A stretch of DNA of 64,000 nucleotides from Tillandsia leiboldiana (Eukaryota > Streptophyta > Magnoliopsida > Poales > Bromeliaceae). The notes below the pieces were generated by a model. That model saw nothing but the letters and a program-made list of their open reading frames with translations, did not search any database and had not been told where the DNA came from. The stretch is from assembly GCA_029204045.2 (NCBI GenBank), contig CM055061.1, positions 44,664,977 through 44,728,976 on the forward strand, in the 5' to 3' direction. This document shows, piece by piece, positions 9,966-22,155 of this stretch. The position numbers and the translations under genes were made by a program. The stretch's first letter is position 1, and every line of letters starts with the position of its first letter.

Positions 9966-12900
9966 TTGTTCATCACAAAGTGAAAAGAAAATGAAAGCCA
10001 AAAACAAGAAGGAAAAGAGATCACTCATCCTCATTTGAATCATCATTATCATCATGCGATGTTGGTCCATGCGATGTACTTGGTGCTGTTGCGCCAGTGA
10101 CCACATCATCATGTTTGCACCCAAGGATATCGAAGATTTTCTTTAAACCATTCTCAAGTTTCTTGAAGCCTTGCTCCATCCTTTGCTCCATCTTTTGCTT
10201 TAATGAACGAACATCCCGATGCAAGGTTTGAAGAGTTATGACCTCATCTGGTTCAGGAGATTCTTGACGAGGTGGTGCACTTACTGTCGCTTCACTTACA
10301 TAACCTTTTGTATGCCCAAATGTCTTCAAAGTGCTAATTGACTTGGCTAAAGTGATTCCATCAATTGCCCCCAAGCCATAATCATATTTGGCACAAGAAA
10401 TGTCCACTCCGTGATCTTCCAGAATACTAGTAATCAAGATTGGATACGGTAGAAGGTCACGTTGCCTTGATCCTTCAATGACATGTACCATTTGCTGCCA
10501 AATGAGAAATGGAATGTTGGTGTTAATTCCATTTGCACTTTCCGGGTGACCGAGGAAAAAGAGAAGTACCAATCGATCCCATCGAATCCTTTTGGTCCCC
10601 AGTGTGGGCAATAGGTTGTAGCATACAATTAAGGACAAAATATGATACTCTGGTTTTAGGTCCTTTGATTCAACATATGATCTGTTCGTGTGCGTCCCTG
10701 TCTTGCAAAAAGAGTCCACAACCATATCCCAATGGGTATCATGTTGGAAATTACCATCAGTGTAATAAAGACCAGTAGTGTCAACAGCTAATCCAAGGTT
10801 TGCACCAATTTACTGCTGGAGTAATGTCAAACTTGACGTCTCTAACTGTTGTTTCAAAGACGAAGGCTCCGGTGTCATGGTCTTTTTGAAGTATGTTACC
10901 TCGCATGTAGAAATCCCTGATGATCTCCACACAAAAACCCATCTTAGGTTGAACTCTACCAAGTGGTCGAATATAACTTCGTTCCAAAAGCCTTGCAAAG
11001 TCTGGCACCTCACGACATAGCTCGTTAAAGTTCACGTGTCGCTCTCCAATGCATGTGCGGTTCGCAAATCTGGCACGGCGTTTTGCACTCACATGCGGTT
11101 CACTTTCATCAACATTTGATCTCTGTTGAGAGCGCTCGCGTATTACCGGTCCACCGGTACTTCTACGCGGAGGAGAATCCGCACCCTTCTTTTTCCTTGG
11201 AGCCAAAGGTGCTTTTCCCTTTCCTTGAACTGATTCCTCTTCATATTATGAGGAATGTTCAGATTCTGAGCTAGTTGAATCCTCGTTGCGTGATCATTTG
11301 GTAGCCTTTTTCTTTCCAGAACCGCGACCACGTCCACTTCCAGTGGCCATCAAAATCACTAGTGCAAGAAGCCATGAAAATGCCATTTCCTACAAAGAAC
11401 ACAATGCACTATGATTTGATCTTATAGGAAGGTTTAAACATGTCTAAGAAACATTCTAAACATGTCACAATTGATGATTCATCATTTAAAAATCATTTAC
11501 ATTAAAAGCCCTAATTCTCAATTTCTTTTATGCTAAGAACATATGAAAATGTTAGATTCAATCAAATAAGCATGAAAACATGAATCTAATTAGATAGAAA
11601 GCAACCATATATGTTCTAAACATGAATTAAGGGTAATTTATGTAAGAGATTTCAATTAAAATAAGGATCTACTCAAAAATCCCTAAATAAAACATCAAAA
11701 CCTAAAAACTAGGGTTTTGAAGTTAAAGAAAGCAAGATTAATGTAGAAACTTACAAATGATAGCAACAAATCACTTGATCTTGAAGAGAAAACCCTTAGA
11801 GATGTTTTAGAGAGAGAGAGGGAGGGTTTTGAAGTGGGAGAGATGAGTTAAAAAACTTGGAGTTTCGGAATATAAAGAATTACAGATCGCGTACCGGTAC
11901 AAGAAGTCGCGTATCGGTACGTAGTGTAAAAACCAAAAAACCTTCGTTCGGGATCCGGATTGACAGGCAGTGGGTGATCCGCATCCGCAAAGTAGTTCCG
12001 GTACTAAAAATGTAGTACCGGTACGCAAGTGAAAAACCAGAAAAATTCACATTCGGGATCCGGATTGGATTTTCTAATCCGGATTGGATTTTCAGGTACT
12101 AAAAAGCAGGTACCGGAACAACAGAGCCAAAGAGCAAAAATTTCTTGAAACAAATCCAAATTTTGAAATCTTTTCAAATACCGATTTGTATACCATCATG
12201 AAATCTATTTAAGTTCTTTGAAAAACAATGAATTCACATAGATGTCATTCAATCCAATTAATTATAAAAATTAAAAAGATTTACTCCAAAATCATAAAAA
12301 ATAAAGGTAAAACATTATAAACCGTTTTTCATGTTATATTCATCAAACACAAGTCATCAAAAAAAATCTTGAGATCCAAACTCTATCAAGATGTAACGGA
12401 TTTACAAAGATGACTTACGGAGATTTCCAAGTGACATCAATCTTGAATTCTACCCTTTCAAATTGAGATAAGCACTAAAATACCTAACGGTGGCTCTTTG
12501 AGCATCTTTCAACTATCCCACCTTATACCAACCAGGAGATTGTTCAAAATAAGAACTTTGAATTTAAATCTCCGAATGCTTCAACTAAACAAAATTTCAA
12601 AAATATTTTTCAAGCATCCATAACATGTGGTAGCTTCACACACAAACCGGACGACCGGGGTGGCAGCTCTTTCCAACATGTGGTGGTAGTTTTCTCACTC
12701 CTTTCGGATGTAACTCTTTCCACATCTTTTGCAATTCATTTATTTACCCTTGTAAGAATGCAATCTCCTACGTGAAAGAATCAAATTCCAAATTTTAGTC
12801 TATCGGTTGTCTCACATTTATCACAATGAAATCACACAACCGAGATAGATTAAGCATCTAAAGATCACACATGATTTCTAAAATTTGATGCTTATAATAT

Positions 12901-13203
12901 CAAAAACTCCTATAATGAAGTATCTTCAAGATTATGATTATGGAGTAAAGTTGATAATCCATATAAAATTAATTTGGAGTGAATAAACGTGAAGCCCTTT
13001 TTTTTTTTATTCAATGCACTTGTTCATTAAAACCCTTTTGTTCAAAAACAAAACATAAAAACGAAGAGCATTGAAAACATGTAATGCAGAGATTCAGAAA
13101 AATATGAAAGGAAAACCAATCAAAATATTACATACAGTCATAAGCTATTTAGAACTTAAGACAAGGAAAGATATCACCTCTCCGAATCCAAAATCGTCGG
13201 ATT
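9966..13203 (-). repeat. Internal tandem duplication of A1, unit 2
   Basis: This is the second 3.24-kb unit, continuing directly into gag at 13149. It differs from unit 1 at diagnostic positions, for example CCTAACGGTGG near 12483 versus CCTAAGGGTGG, and GTTTTCTCACTCC near 12690 versus GTTTTCACACTCC. The same unit-specific differences recur in A2. Confidence 0.9.
10021..11386 (-). pseudogene. ORF2 pseudogene of A1 (unit 2)
   Basis: Second copy of ORF2 in A1, with the same frameshift (near 10808) and the same N-terminal stop as unit 1. The longest open pieces are 10021-10725 (coiled coil, acidic tail and the C-terminal half of the core domain) and 10781-11206. The leader region and the candidate 5'UTR intron sequence just upstream (11387-11760) are preserved. 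Confidence 0.85.
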
Positions 13204-15101
13204 TTGGGTTGTCTTGATTCGTTGTGGCCGGGAGATGATAGCTTTGACTGTTGGTCCACCTTAGGTCTTTGCCTCGCAATGATCCGCTTGTATGATTGAT
13301 GTTGTGGCTCGGACCTTTGGTGGGTTGAGTGAACTCCTTTAACTTGATGTGTCTTTTGATTCCGTTGAGTTCGCTCCGCAGATGAAGTTGCCGAAGGATT
13401 TTTCTTTCTCTTTTTCGGGCAATCCTTCACCAAATGTCCTTCAAGTCCACAAAGGTGACACGTTCTTCCTTTCAATTTGAATGTGGAACTTGAAGCATGC
13501 ACAGTTTGATCCCTTTTAAATCCCAAACCAACTTTGGTTGTTTAACCTAATCCGCACATACAATCTAGTTTTTTGGAAACGGTTGAAAGCCTTTGTATGT
13601 CGGATTTGAGTTCATGAACTTGCTTGGTCAATGCTTGGTTGGTGACATGAATCTCCTCAAACTGTTTTTCTAGAAAACCAATCTTGTCCATATATGATTT
13701 AGCGTTTGTCTCCGATTGGTTTAGCTTTTCTTGGAGGATTTTATTGTTATCCAATAAACGTCCTTGTTCGTCCTCGAGATCATGAAGTTTTATCTTTAAA
13801 GCTTGATTCTCGTCTTGACCTTCAAGTCATTGCTTCCTCAACTTCTTAATATGTTTGGCCATCTTCTTTGATTCCGTAAGAAGTTGTTGATATGCCTCAA
13901 CGAGTTCTTCTTCGTCCGACTCCCCCTCACTTGATGACTCTCCGCCGGTTGTTGATGTTTCATACAAAATCAAAGGAGTAGAGTCAGTGACTAAAGATGA
14001 TAAACACAAATTAGAAGAGGGAATTTGAGAGGCATGAAAAGCAACGGCATTTTCCTCTTTACTTGAGGTCGATTCATTAGAAGTAGAATCGTCCCAAGTT
14101 TTCGCTTGCAAAGCCTTTTTTTTATATAATTTCGGAGAAGGACAATCCGTTGAAATATGGCCGTAGCCTTTGCATCTATAACATCGGATTTCCCCTTCGA
14201 ATTCATCTTTTTCCTTAGAAGGTTTTGCAAGGCTTTTGAGGTTAGAGGATTTAGAACCCGATGATCCTTTAGATGGTTTCGTGGATGAAGATCCATCGGT
14301 TCGATTCTTCCAAAATTTCCGACGAAATTTCTTTACGATCTGCGCCAATTGTTCTTCAAAATCGGCAAAAGAGATTTCATCGTCGGAACTTGATTCGCTA
14401 TCTTCTTCCTTTGTTGATTTGAATGCAATACCTGTAAGCTTAGAAGAAGACTTGGAAGAAACTTGATTAGTAGGAAAAGTCATTTCATAAGTTTGCAAAG
14501 CACCTACTAATTCCTCTACACTCATCTCATCCGGATGACTAACGGTTTCAATGGCGGTAACTTTTGCCCTACACCGTTCCGGAAGAGTCCGAAGTATCTT
14601 TCTTACAATTTTCGACTACGGGATCTTTTCTCCTAAATTAGCACAAGTATTGATTACATCTTGAAGTCTAGTGTAATAATCTGTAAACAATTCATGCTCT
14701 TCCATATGAATAAAGTCAAATTGACTTGTAAGCATCTGGAGCTTTTGAATTTTTACAAGATTAGTACCCTCATGTGTAATTTTGAGAATATCCCAAATTT
14801 CCTTCGCGGTTTCACACGCGGAAATTCGTGTGAACTCAGTCGAGGAAAGAGAATTAAATAAAGCGTTCATACCTTTTCCAATGTAAGAAGATCTTTCGAA
14901 TTCCTCTTTGGACCATCTAGAGCGAGGTTTTGGGGTAGTAGATTTCCTACTTCCTCAACAGGATGCACCCAACCGTATTCCACGGATTGCCATACCCGCT
15001 CATCAATGCGATGAGAAAAGCTCTCATCTGTACTTTCCAATACGCATAATTAATCCCATCAAAAAGAGGAGGTCTATAAATATTACCACTTTCACCCACA
15101 T
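13149..15101 (-). pseudogene. Sirevirus-type gag pseudogene of A1
   Basis: Homologous over its length to the open gag of A3. The start would be at 15101, just inside the primer-binding site. Stops and shifts split it into 14616-14870, 13827-14525, 13542-13754 and 13149-13526. Examples are TTGTTTAACC near 13538, CAAGTCATTGC near 13827 and GACTACGGG near 14615. Two CCHC knuckles are still readable (C-YRCKGYGHISTDC and CHLCGLEGHLVKDC), with a coiled coil between them. Unlike A3, the first knuckle keeps its first Cys. It ends at the same point as A3, just before where a protease would begin. Confidence 0.85.
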
Positions 15102-15132
15102 GATAGATAAACCTAAACCACTGTGATACCAT

Positions 15133-16400
15133 TGTAGGTTTTTAAGGAACCACAAGGATCTAAATAGGTACTATCAAACAACTAGAGGGGGGGTGAATAG
15201 GTGTAATACTTATAAAACCAAATCTCAGTGCAAAATAAAACCAATGCGGAAATTAAAAACAGCACACCGAGATATACGTGGAAACTCCAATCCAGGAGAA
15301 AACCACGGGACCAACACGCAATAACAATCCACTAAGAATAGAAGAATAACAAGGTGATTACCGACTCCACGGACTCAAACCCCTCCTTCAGCTTCTTCGG
15401 ACCTTGCGCTGACCGTTGGATATCCACGCAATAACAATCCCTAAGAAAAGAAGAATAACAAGGTGATTACCGTCTCCACGGATTTAACCCCTCCTTCAAT
15501 TTCTTCGGACCTCGCGCTCCACCGATTGCACGTCCACTGCACACGTTCGAATCCACGAACGCCACTCGAATCCACGAGCACACGTTTCGAATCCACGAAA
15601 CGCCTTTAGCACACCGAATCCACGATGCCACGTCGAATCCACGACGCAAACTCAGTCCGATAAGAATATTGGCTTCGATGGTGATCCTTTGCTTAGATTC
15701 TCATTGAGGAACCGTAGAAGAAATCTCTAAGCAAAGATTAGATCAATTCGACAAAAGATAGTTCTTGAAAGAACCGTCGAATTGACCTAAAAGAGGCGAA
15801 AAGAAGAACGATAAAAACCAGCCTCTAGGTTGCTCTCGAGTGTTTCTGAATTGATCGGTAAGTTCGAGAAACCCTAAGTGTCTATTTATAACCCTTGGAA
15901 AAAGATAAAAGTCGGTTTAGTAATTTTATCCCGATAGGGCATTGTGTACCGGTACCAAATAACGTGTTCCGGTACGCAATGGTGCAAACACAGATTTTTC
16001 TATTGGTTCCGGTACGCGAGTCTGTGTTCCGGTACGCAATGCAATTTACAGAAAATTCTGTGTCGGGTTAGAGGAACTCAAAGTGTGGTTCCGGTACGCA
16101 ATGTAAAAACTGATTTTTCCAAGATAAGCTTTATCCAAATCAAACCTAGTACCGGAATCCAAACTTAAAAAAGTTGTAGTTAAAACCAAGTTCCTAAAAC
16201 CAAGTCTAAACCGGTTTCAATCAATCCTGATTCCAATGATTATAAATGAACTTAAATCACCATGGTTTAATTAACCATACCTGAGTGTTATCTTGAGCTC
16301 TATGTTGAATCTTCAAAGAGTCTTCGAAAGCGATTTGACAATTTGATCCCTTTAAGACTCCGACTCAACTCACGAAAGTGCAACACAAAAAGCCGTAACA
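15133..16400 (-). repeat. 5' LTR of Sirevirus-like element A1
   Basis: The LTR runs from TGTAGGTTTTT to GCCGTAACA (TGTTACGGC...CCTACA on the element's strand). The adjoining sequence at 15118-15130 is a corrupted primer-binding site (CTGTGATACC for CTCTGATACC). Compared with the 1280-bp copies it shows many small indels that increase toward the sequence gap at 16748. The hairpin array is at 15544-15646 and is partly corrupted. Confidence 0.85.
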
Positions 16401-16747
16401 CAGTACCACCAGACTACCTTCTTAGTAGTTCCACACCCATGCGGGACAGTTTTCCTGAGGTTGCTAAGTCCGGCTTATTCGCTTCGAGACAGCTGTTCGA
16501 GTGAGGACGTGGCCGAGTATCTCCTTACCCCTTTTATTTGAGAGTCAGAGTAGATGTAGCCCTGGATCCTTTTATGATTCCACTCTTGTACTGGACGTCG
16601 GAGATGTTTTGGTGAGGATTGTTTTTTTTTTCATACTGGAGAGGTTTGTATTGAGATTTTATCTATTCAGATGTATCAGTTGGATTTCTGTAGCTACTAG
16701 TTTTGTTTCAGCTCTGATAATGTTTTAGCTTAGATCTGACTTGCAGG
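16401..16747 (+). repeat. Fragment of a second gypsy LTR (family G), ends at a gap
   Basis: The sequence flanking A1 on the right matches 28607-28960. It contains AGTTTTCCTGAGGTTGCT and the run ending GATCTGACTTGCAGG, where it is cut by the N gap. It is a diverged relative of the C-family LTR 3' part and carries many single-base indels against the 28607 copy. Confidence 0.7.
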
Positions 16748-16847
16748 NNNNNNNNNNNNNNNNNNNNNNNNNNNNNNNNNNNNNNNNNNNNNNNNNNNNN
16801 NNNNNNNNNNNNNNNNNNNNNNNNNNNNNNNNNNNNNNNNNNNNNNN
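16748..16847. other. Assembly gap of 100 N
   Basis: Exactly 100 N, the usual placeholder for a gap of unknown size. The sequence on its right (from 16848) matches sequence starting near 4594. The sequence on its left matches sequence ending at 28960. The contigs on either side therefore overlap by about 12 kb. Confidence 0.98.
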
Positions 16848-17818
16848 TTTAGTTTAGATCAGTGCTAGTATTGGTAGAGCCTTCTGGTTGACGGTGGTCC
16901 GTGTTGTTGCGAGTACTTTGACCGCTGTGTGTGAGGTTGTGAGCATCTTGATTCTATCCTTCTGACAGAGCGCTTGGATTTTACCATAGCCGTGCAGTTT
17001 CTCTCCCTCTATACGAGCTTGTCCGTTTGGACGCCCTAGACGTAAATTCTGCCCGTCGCGGGGGTGTTGTAGGTGGGCGCAGTGTTTGACTGGACCAGAT
17101 GTGCATCAGTTCGATTTGGGTCGTGGTGCCTTCAGGCTAGGGGTTGCATAACACTGTTTGTTCTCCCCCTTTTAGCCTTTAGTTAGGGGCATGTAGCTGT
17201 TGAGAGTTTCCAGCTTACTCATTTCAGTCTTATGACTTGGTTAGTTTTTGTCTCTTGAGGACTTGTGGGCAGACCGCGGTCTGCGGTGGTACCCACTGAG
17301 AACTCCCTTTTGGAGTAGTTCTCACACCCTTTGGGGTTCCCCCCCCCCTTTTCTCTCCTCTTCTTTGTTTTGCAGAGTCTTGCAGGTGTTGCCGACTCTG
17401 CGGTTGTTGATCGTGGCGAGGGAGTCGCAAGCTAGATCCCTACCCGGCGTTGGAGAGTAGCGGTACCCTTCTGAGGAATCATCAGTAGATTAGCGGTTTC
17501 TTTTCCTCTTTTGAGAGACTTGTAGTGAGATATTGTTGTATTGAGAGACTGGACACTGTTGTATATATTGGAGTTACCTCCGGTTGGGTTTAGAGCTTGT
17601 ACTCGAGATTTGTTTATTATTATTGGGGAGGCAGACAGTGTGTGTTTATTTCCAGTTGTAACAGTGATGATTTTAGTTACAACAGATTTCTTTTATAGCT
17701 CTGATATCTGTTTAGTTATAGTACTTTTTCTTGCAGTAGGACGCTTCGCCTATGCAGGTTGGCATAGGTGGCGGATCTGTTTGGCGGCCCGGGTCGCAGT
17801 TTCGACCCGGGCGTGACA
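16848..17818 (+). repeat. Second copy of the gypsy LTR 3' end
   Basis: Corresponds to 4594-5590 with frequent one- and two-base indels, and ends GGGCGTGACA at 17818. It is followed by the same junction TCGAG into the Sirevirus LTR. The shared insertion junction shows that it is the same locus (or a large duplicate), not an independent insertion. Confidence 0.85.
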
Positions 17819-18382
17819 TCGAGTTTTCTGAATTGATCGGTAAGTATCGAGAAACCCTAAGTGTCATTTATAACGCCTTGAAAAAGATAAAAGTCGGTTT
17901 AGTAATTTTATCCCGATAGGGCATTGGTACCGGTACCAAATAACGTGTTCCGGTACGCAATGTGCAAACACAGATTTTTGCTATTGTGTTCCGGTACCGA
18001 GTCTGTGTTCCGTACGCAATGCAATTTACAGAAAATTCTGTGTCGGGTTTGAGGAACTCAAAGTGTGGTTCCGGTACGCAATGTTAAAAACTGATTTTTC
18101 CAAGATAAGCTTTATCCAAATCAAACCTAGTACCGGGATCCAAACTTAAGAAAGGTTGTAAGTTAAAACCAAGTTCCTAAACCAGTCTAAACCGGGTTTC
18201 ATCATTTCCAGATTCCAATGATTATAAATGAACTTAAATCACCATGGTTTACTTAACCATACCTGAGTGTTATCTTGAGCTCATGTTGAATCTTCAATGA
18301 GTCTTCGAAAGCCGATTTGACAATTTGTTCCCTTAAGACTCCGACTCAACTCACGAAATGTGCCAACAAAAATGCCGTAACA
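17819..18382 (-). repeat. Truncated 3' LTR of element A2 (copy of 5591-6163)
   Basis: Same truncated LTR piece with the same breakpoint, degraded by small indels (for example GTGTCATTTATAACGCC versus GTGTCTATTTATAACCC). The LTR end GCCGTAACA is at 18382, followed by the polypurine tract ATCTCCCCCTTTG and further TCTCCCCC blocks to about 18860. Confidence 0.85.
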
Positions 18383-21300
18383 ATCTCCCCCTTTGCAATT
18401 TCGTGACAAAACCCAAAAATACATAAAGTTCGCTCAAGTCACTCATCTTAAACCAAAAAGACGAAACTCAATGTTTTATCCAAAACTTGATTTTCTTTGT
18501 GTGAAAGATACAATAAATACAAAACATTTGAACCAAACGTCCTAGAACATACTCTATGACTTAGGACTTGGAGTCTTAAAGTGATGTAATTTCCTGCAAA
18601 ACAAAACTCCAAACAAAATCAACATTAGCCGTTAGAAATTAAAATCCTACATTTAATTCGTCTTCCTTTTGGTTCTTTTGTTTTTCCCGCTCTTTCAATC
18701 TTTTCTTTATCTCCCCCCTATCTTGAGCATCCATGAGCATCCATTTTCCCCCCTGTCTTGAGCATCTATGTTCTCCCCCTTTGTGATGCAATCATTATTT
18801 TCTGTCTCCCTCTTTTTATGATATGTCCATCATTTCCATCATTTTCGTTCTCCCCCTTTTTGTCACAAATTGTCAACAGTTAATATAAACAAAAGGTAAA
18901 AATACTAGGAGGATAAGTTTTTAGTTACAGGACGATTAGAGTTCTTGTTCATCACAAAGTGAGAAGAATGAAAACCAAAAACAAGAAGGAAAAGAAGTCA
19001 CTCATCCTCATTTGAATCATCATTATCATCATGCGATGTTGGTCCATGCGATGTACTCGTGCAGTTGCTCCAGTGACCACATCATCCTGTTTGCACCCAA
19101 GGATATCGAAGATTTTCTTTAAACCATCCTCAAGTTTCTTGAAGCCTTGCTCCATCCTTTGCTCCATCTTTTGCTTTAATGAACGAACATCCCGATGCAA
19201 GGTTGAAGAGTTATGACCTCATCTGGTTCAGGAGATTCTGACGAGGTGGTGCACTTACTGTCGCTTCACTTACATAACCTTTGTATGCCCAAATGTCTTC
19301 AAAGTGCTAATTGACTTGACTAAGTGATTCCATCAATTGCCCCCAAGCCATAATCATATTTTGCACAAGAAATGTCCACTCCGTGATCTTCCAGAATACT
19401 AGTAATCAAGATTGGATACGGTAGAAGGTCACGTTGCCTTGATCCTTCAATGACATGTACCATTTGCTGCCAAATGAGAAATGGAATGTTGGTGTTAATT
19501 CCATTTGCACTTTCCGGGTGACCGAGGAAAAGAAGTAACGATCCCATCGAATCCTTTTGGTCCCGAGTGTGGGCAATAGGTTGTAGCATACAATTAAGGA
19601 CAAATATGATACTCTGGTTTTTAGGTCCTTTGATTCAACATATGATCTGTTCGTGTGCGTCCCTGTCTTGCAAATAGAGTCCACAACCATATCCCATGGG
19701 TATCATGTTTGGAAATTACCATCAGTGTAATAAAGACCAGTAGTGTCAACAGCTAATCCAAGGTTGGCACCAATTTACTGCTGGAGTAATGTCAAACTGA
19801 CGTCTCTAACTGTTGTTTCAAAGACGAAGGCTCCGGTGTCATGGTCTTTTTGAAGTATGTTTACCTCGCATGTAGAAATCACCTGATGATCTCCACACAA
19901 AACCCATCTTAGGTGAACTCTACCAAGTGGTCGAATATAACTTCGTTCCAAAAGCCTTGCAAAGTCTGGCACCTCACGACATAGCTCGTTAAAGTTCACG
20001 TGTCGCTCTCCAATGCATGTGCGGTTCGCAAATCTGGCACGGCGTTTTGCACTCACATGCGGTTCACTTTCATCAACATTTGATCTCTGTTGAGAGCGCT
20101 CGCGTATTACCGGTCGCACCGGTACTTCTACGCGGAGGAGAATCCGCACCCTTCTTTTTCCTTGGAGCCAAAGGTGCTTTTCCCTTTCCTTGAACTGATT
20201 CCTCTTCATATTATGAGGAATGTTCAGATTCTGAGCGTAGTTGAATCCTCGTTGCGTGATCATTTGGTAGCCTTTTTCTTTCCAGAACCGCGACCACGTC
20301 CACTTCCAGTGGCCATCAAAATCACTAGTGCAAGAAGCCATGAAAATGCCATTTCTCTACAAAGAACACAATGCACTATGATTGATCTTATATGAAGGTT
20401 TAAACATGTCTAAGAAACATTCTAGAACATGTCACAATTGATGATTCATCATTTAAAATCATTTACATTAAAAGCCCTAATTCTCAATTTCTTTTATCGC
20501 AAGAACATATGAAAATGTTAGATTCAATCAATAAGCATGAAAACATGAATCTAATTAGATAGAAAGCACCATATAATGTTCTAAACATGAATTAGAGGGT
20601 AATTTATGTAAGAGATTTCAATTAAATAAGGATCTACTCAAAAATCCCTAAATAAAACATCAAAACCTAAAACTAGGGTTTTGAGTTAAGAAAGCAAGAT
20701 TATGTAGAAACTACAATGATAGCAACAATCACTTGATCTTGAAGAGAAAACCCTTAGAGATGTTTTAGAGAGAGAGAGGGAGGGTTTTGAAGTGGGAGAG
20801 ATGAGTTAAAAAAACTTGGAGTTTCGGAATATAAAGATTACAGATCGCGTACCGGTACAAGAAGTCGCGTATCGGTACTGTAGGTAAAAACCAAAAAAAC
20901 CTTCGTTCGGGGATCCGATTGACAGGCAGTGGGTGATCCGCATCCGCAAAGTAGTTCCGGTACTAAAATGATGTACCGTACGCAAGTGAAAAACCAAAAA
21001 ATTCACAGTCGGGATCCGGATTGGATTTCTAATCCGGATTGGATTTTCAGGTACTACAAAGAGCAGGTTACCGGAACAACAGAGCCAAGAGGCAAAAATT
21101 CTTGAAACAAATCCAAAATTTTGAAATCTTTTCAAATACCGATTTGTATACCATCATGAAATCTATTTAAGTTCTTTGAAAAACAATGAATTCACATAGA
21201 TGTCATTCAATCCAATTATTATAAAAAGTAAAAAGATTTACTCCAAAATCATAAAAAATAAAGGTAAAACATTATAAAACCGGTTTTCATGTTATATTCA

Positions 21301-22155
21301 TCAAACACAAGTCATCAAAAAAAATCTTGAGATCCAAACTCTATCAAGATGTAACGGATTTACAAAGATGACTTACGGAGATTTCCAAGTGACATCAATC
21401 TTGAATTCTACCCTTTCAAATTGAGATAAGCACTAAAATACCTAAGTGGTGGCTCTTTGAGCATCTTTCAACTATCCCACCTTATACCAACCAGGAGATT
21501 GTTCAAATAAGAACTTTGAATTTAAATCTCCGAATGCTTCAACTAAACAAAATTTCAAAAATATTTTTCAAGCATCCATAACATGTGGTAGCTTCACCAC
21601 ACAAACCGGACGACCGGGGTGGCAGCTCTTTCCAACATGTGGTGGTAGTTTTCACACTCCTTTCGGATGTAACTCTTCCACATCTTTTGCAATTCATTTA
21701 TTTACCCTTGTAAGAAATGCAATCTCCTACGTGAAAGAATCAAATTCCAAATTTTAGTCTATCGGTTGTCTCACATTTTCACAATGAAATCACACAACCG
21801 AGATAGATTAAGCATCTAAAGATCACACATGATTTCTAAAATTTGATGCTTATAATATCAAAAACTCCTATAATGAAGTATCTTCAAGATTATGATTATG
21901 GAGTAAAGTTGATAATCCATATAAAATTAATTTGGAGTGAATAACGTGAAGCCCTTTTTTTATTCAATGCACTTGTTCATTAAACCCCTTTGTTCAAAAA
22001 CAAAACATAAAAACGAAGAGCATTGAAAACATGTAATGCAGAGATTCAGACAAAATATGGAAGGAAAACCATTCAAAGCATTACATACAGTCATAAGCTA
22101 TTTTAGAACTTAAGACAAGAAAAGATATCACCTTTCTGAATCCAAAATCGTCGGA
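18383..22155 (-). repeat. A2 internal region, unit 1 of the tandem duplication (low-quality sequence)
   Basis: Copy of A1 unit 1 with its preceding PPT region. Indels are scattered through all parts, including otherwise conserved ORF2 sequence, for example GAGGAAAAGAAGTAACGATCC versus GAGGAAAAAGAGAAGTAACAATCGATCC. That pattern is typical of uncorrected long-read sequence near a contig end. The jump into unit 2 occurs at the same place (CGTCGGATTTG/TTTCATCACAAAG, near 22155). Confidence 0.85.
18998..20352 (-). pseudogene. ORF2 pseudogene of A2 (unit 1)
   Basis: Same ORF2 relic as 6786-8151, further broken by small indels. Only short pieces remain open (19320-19589, 19406-19690, 19775-20341). 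The extra breaks are probably sequencing errors, because the second A2 unit lacks them. Confidence 0.8.
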
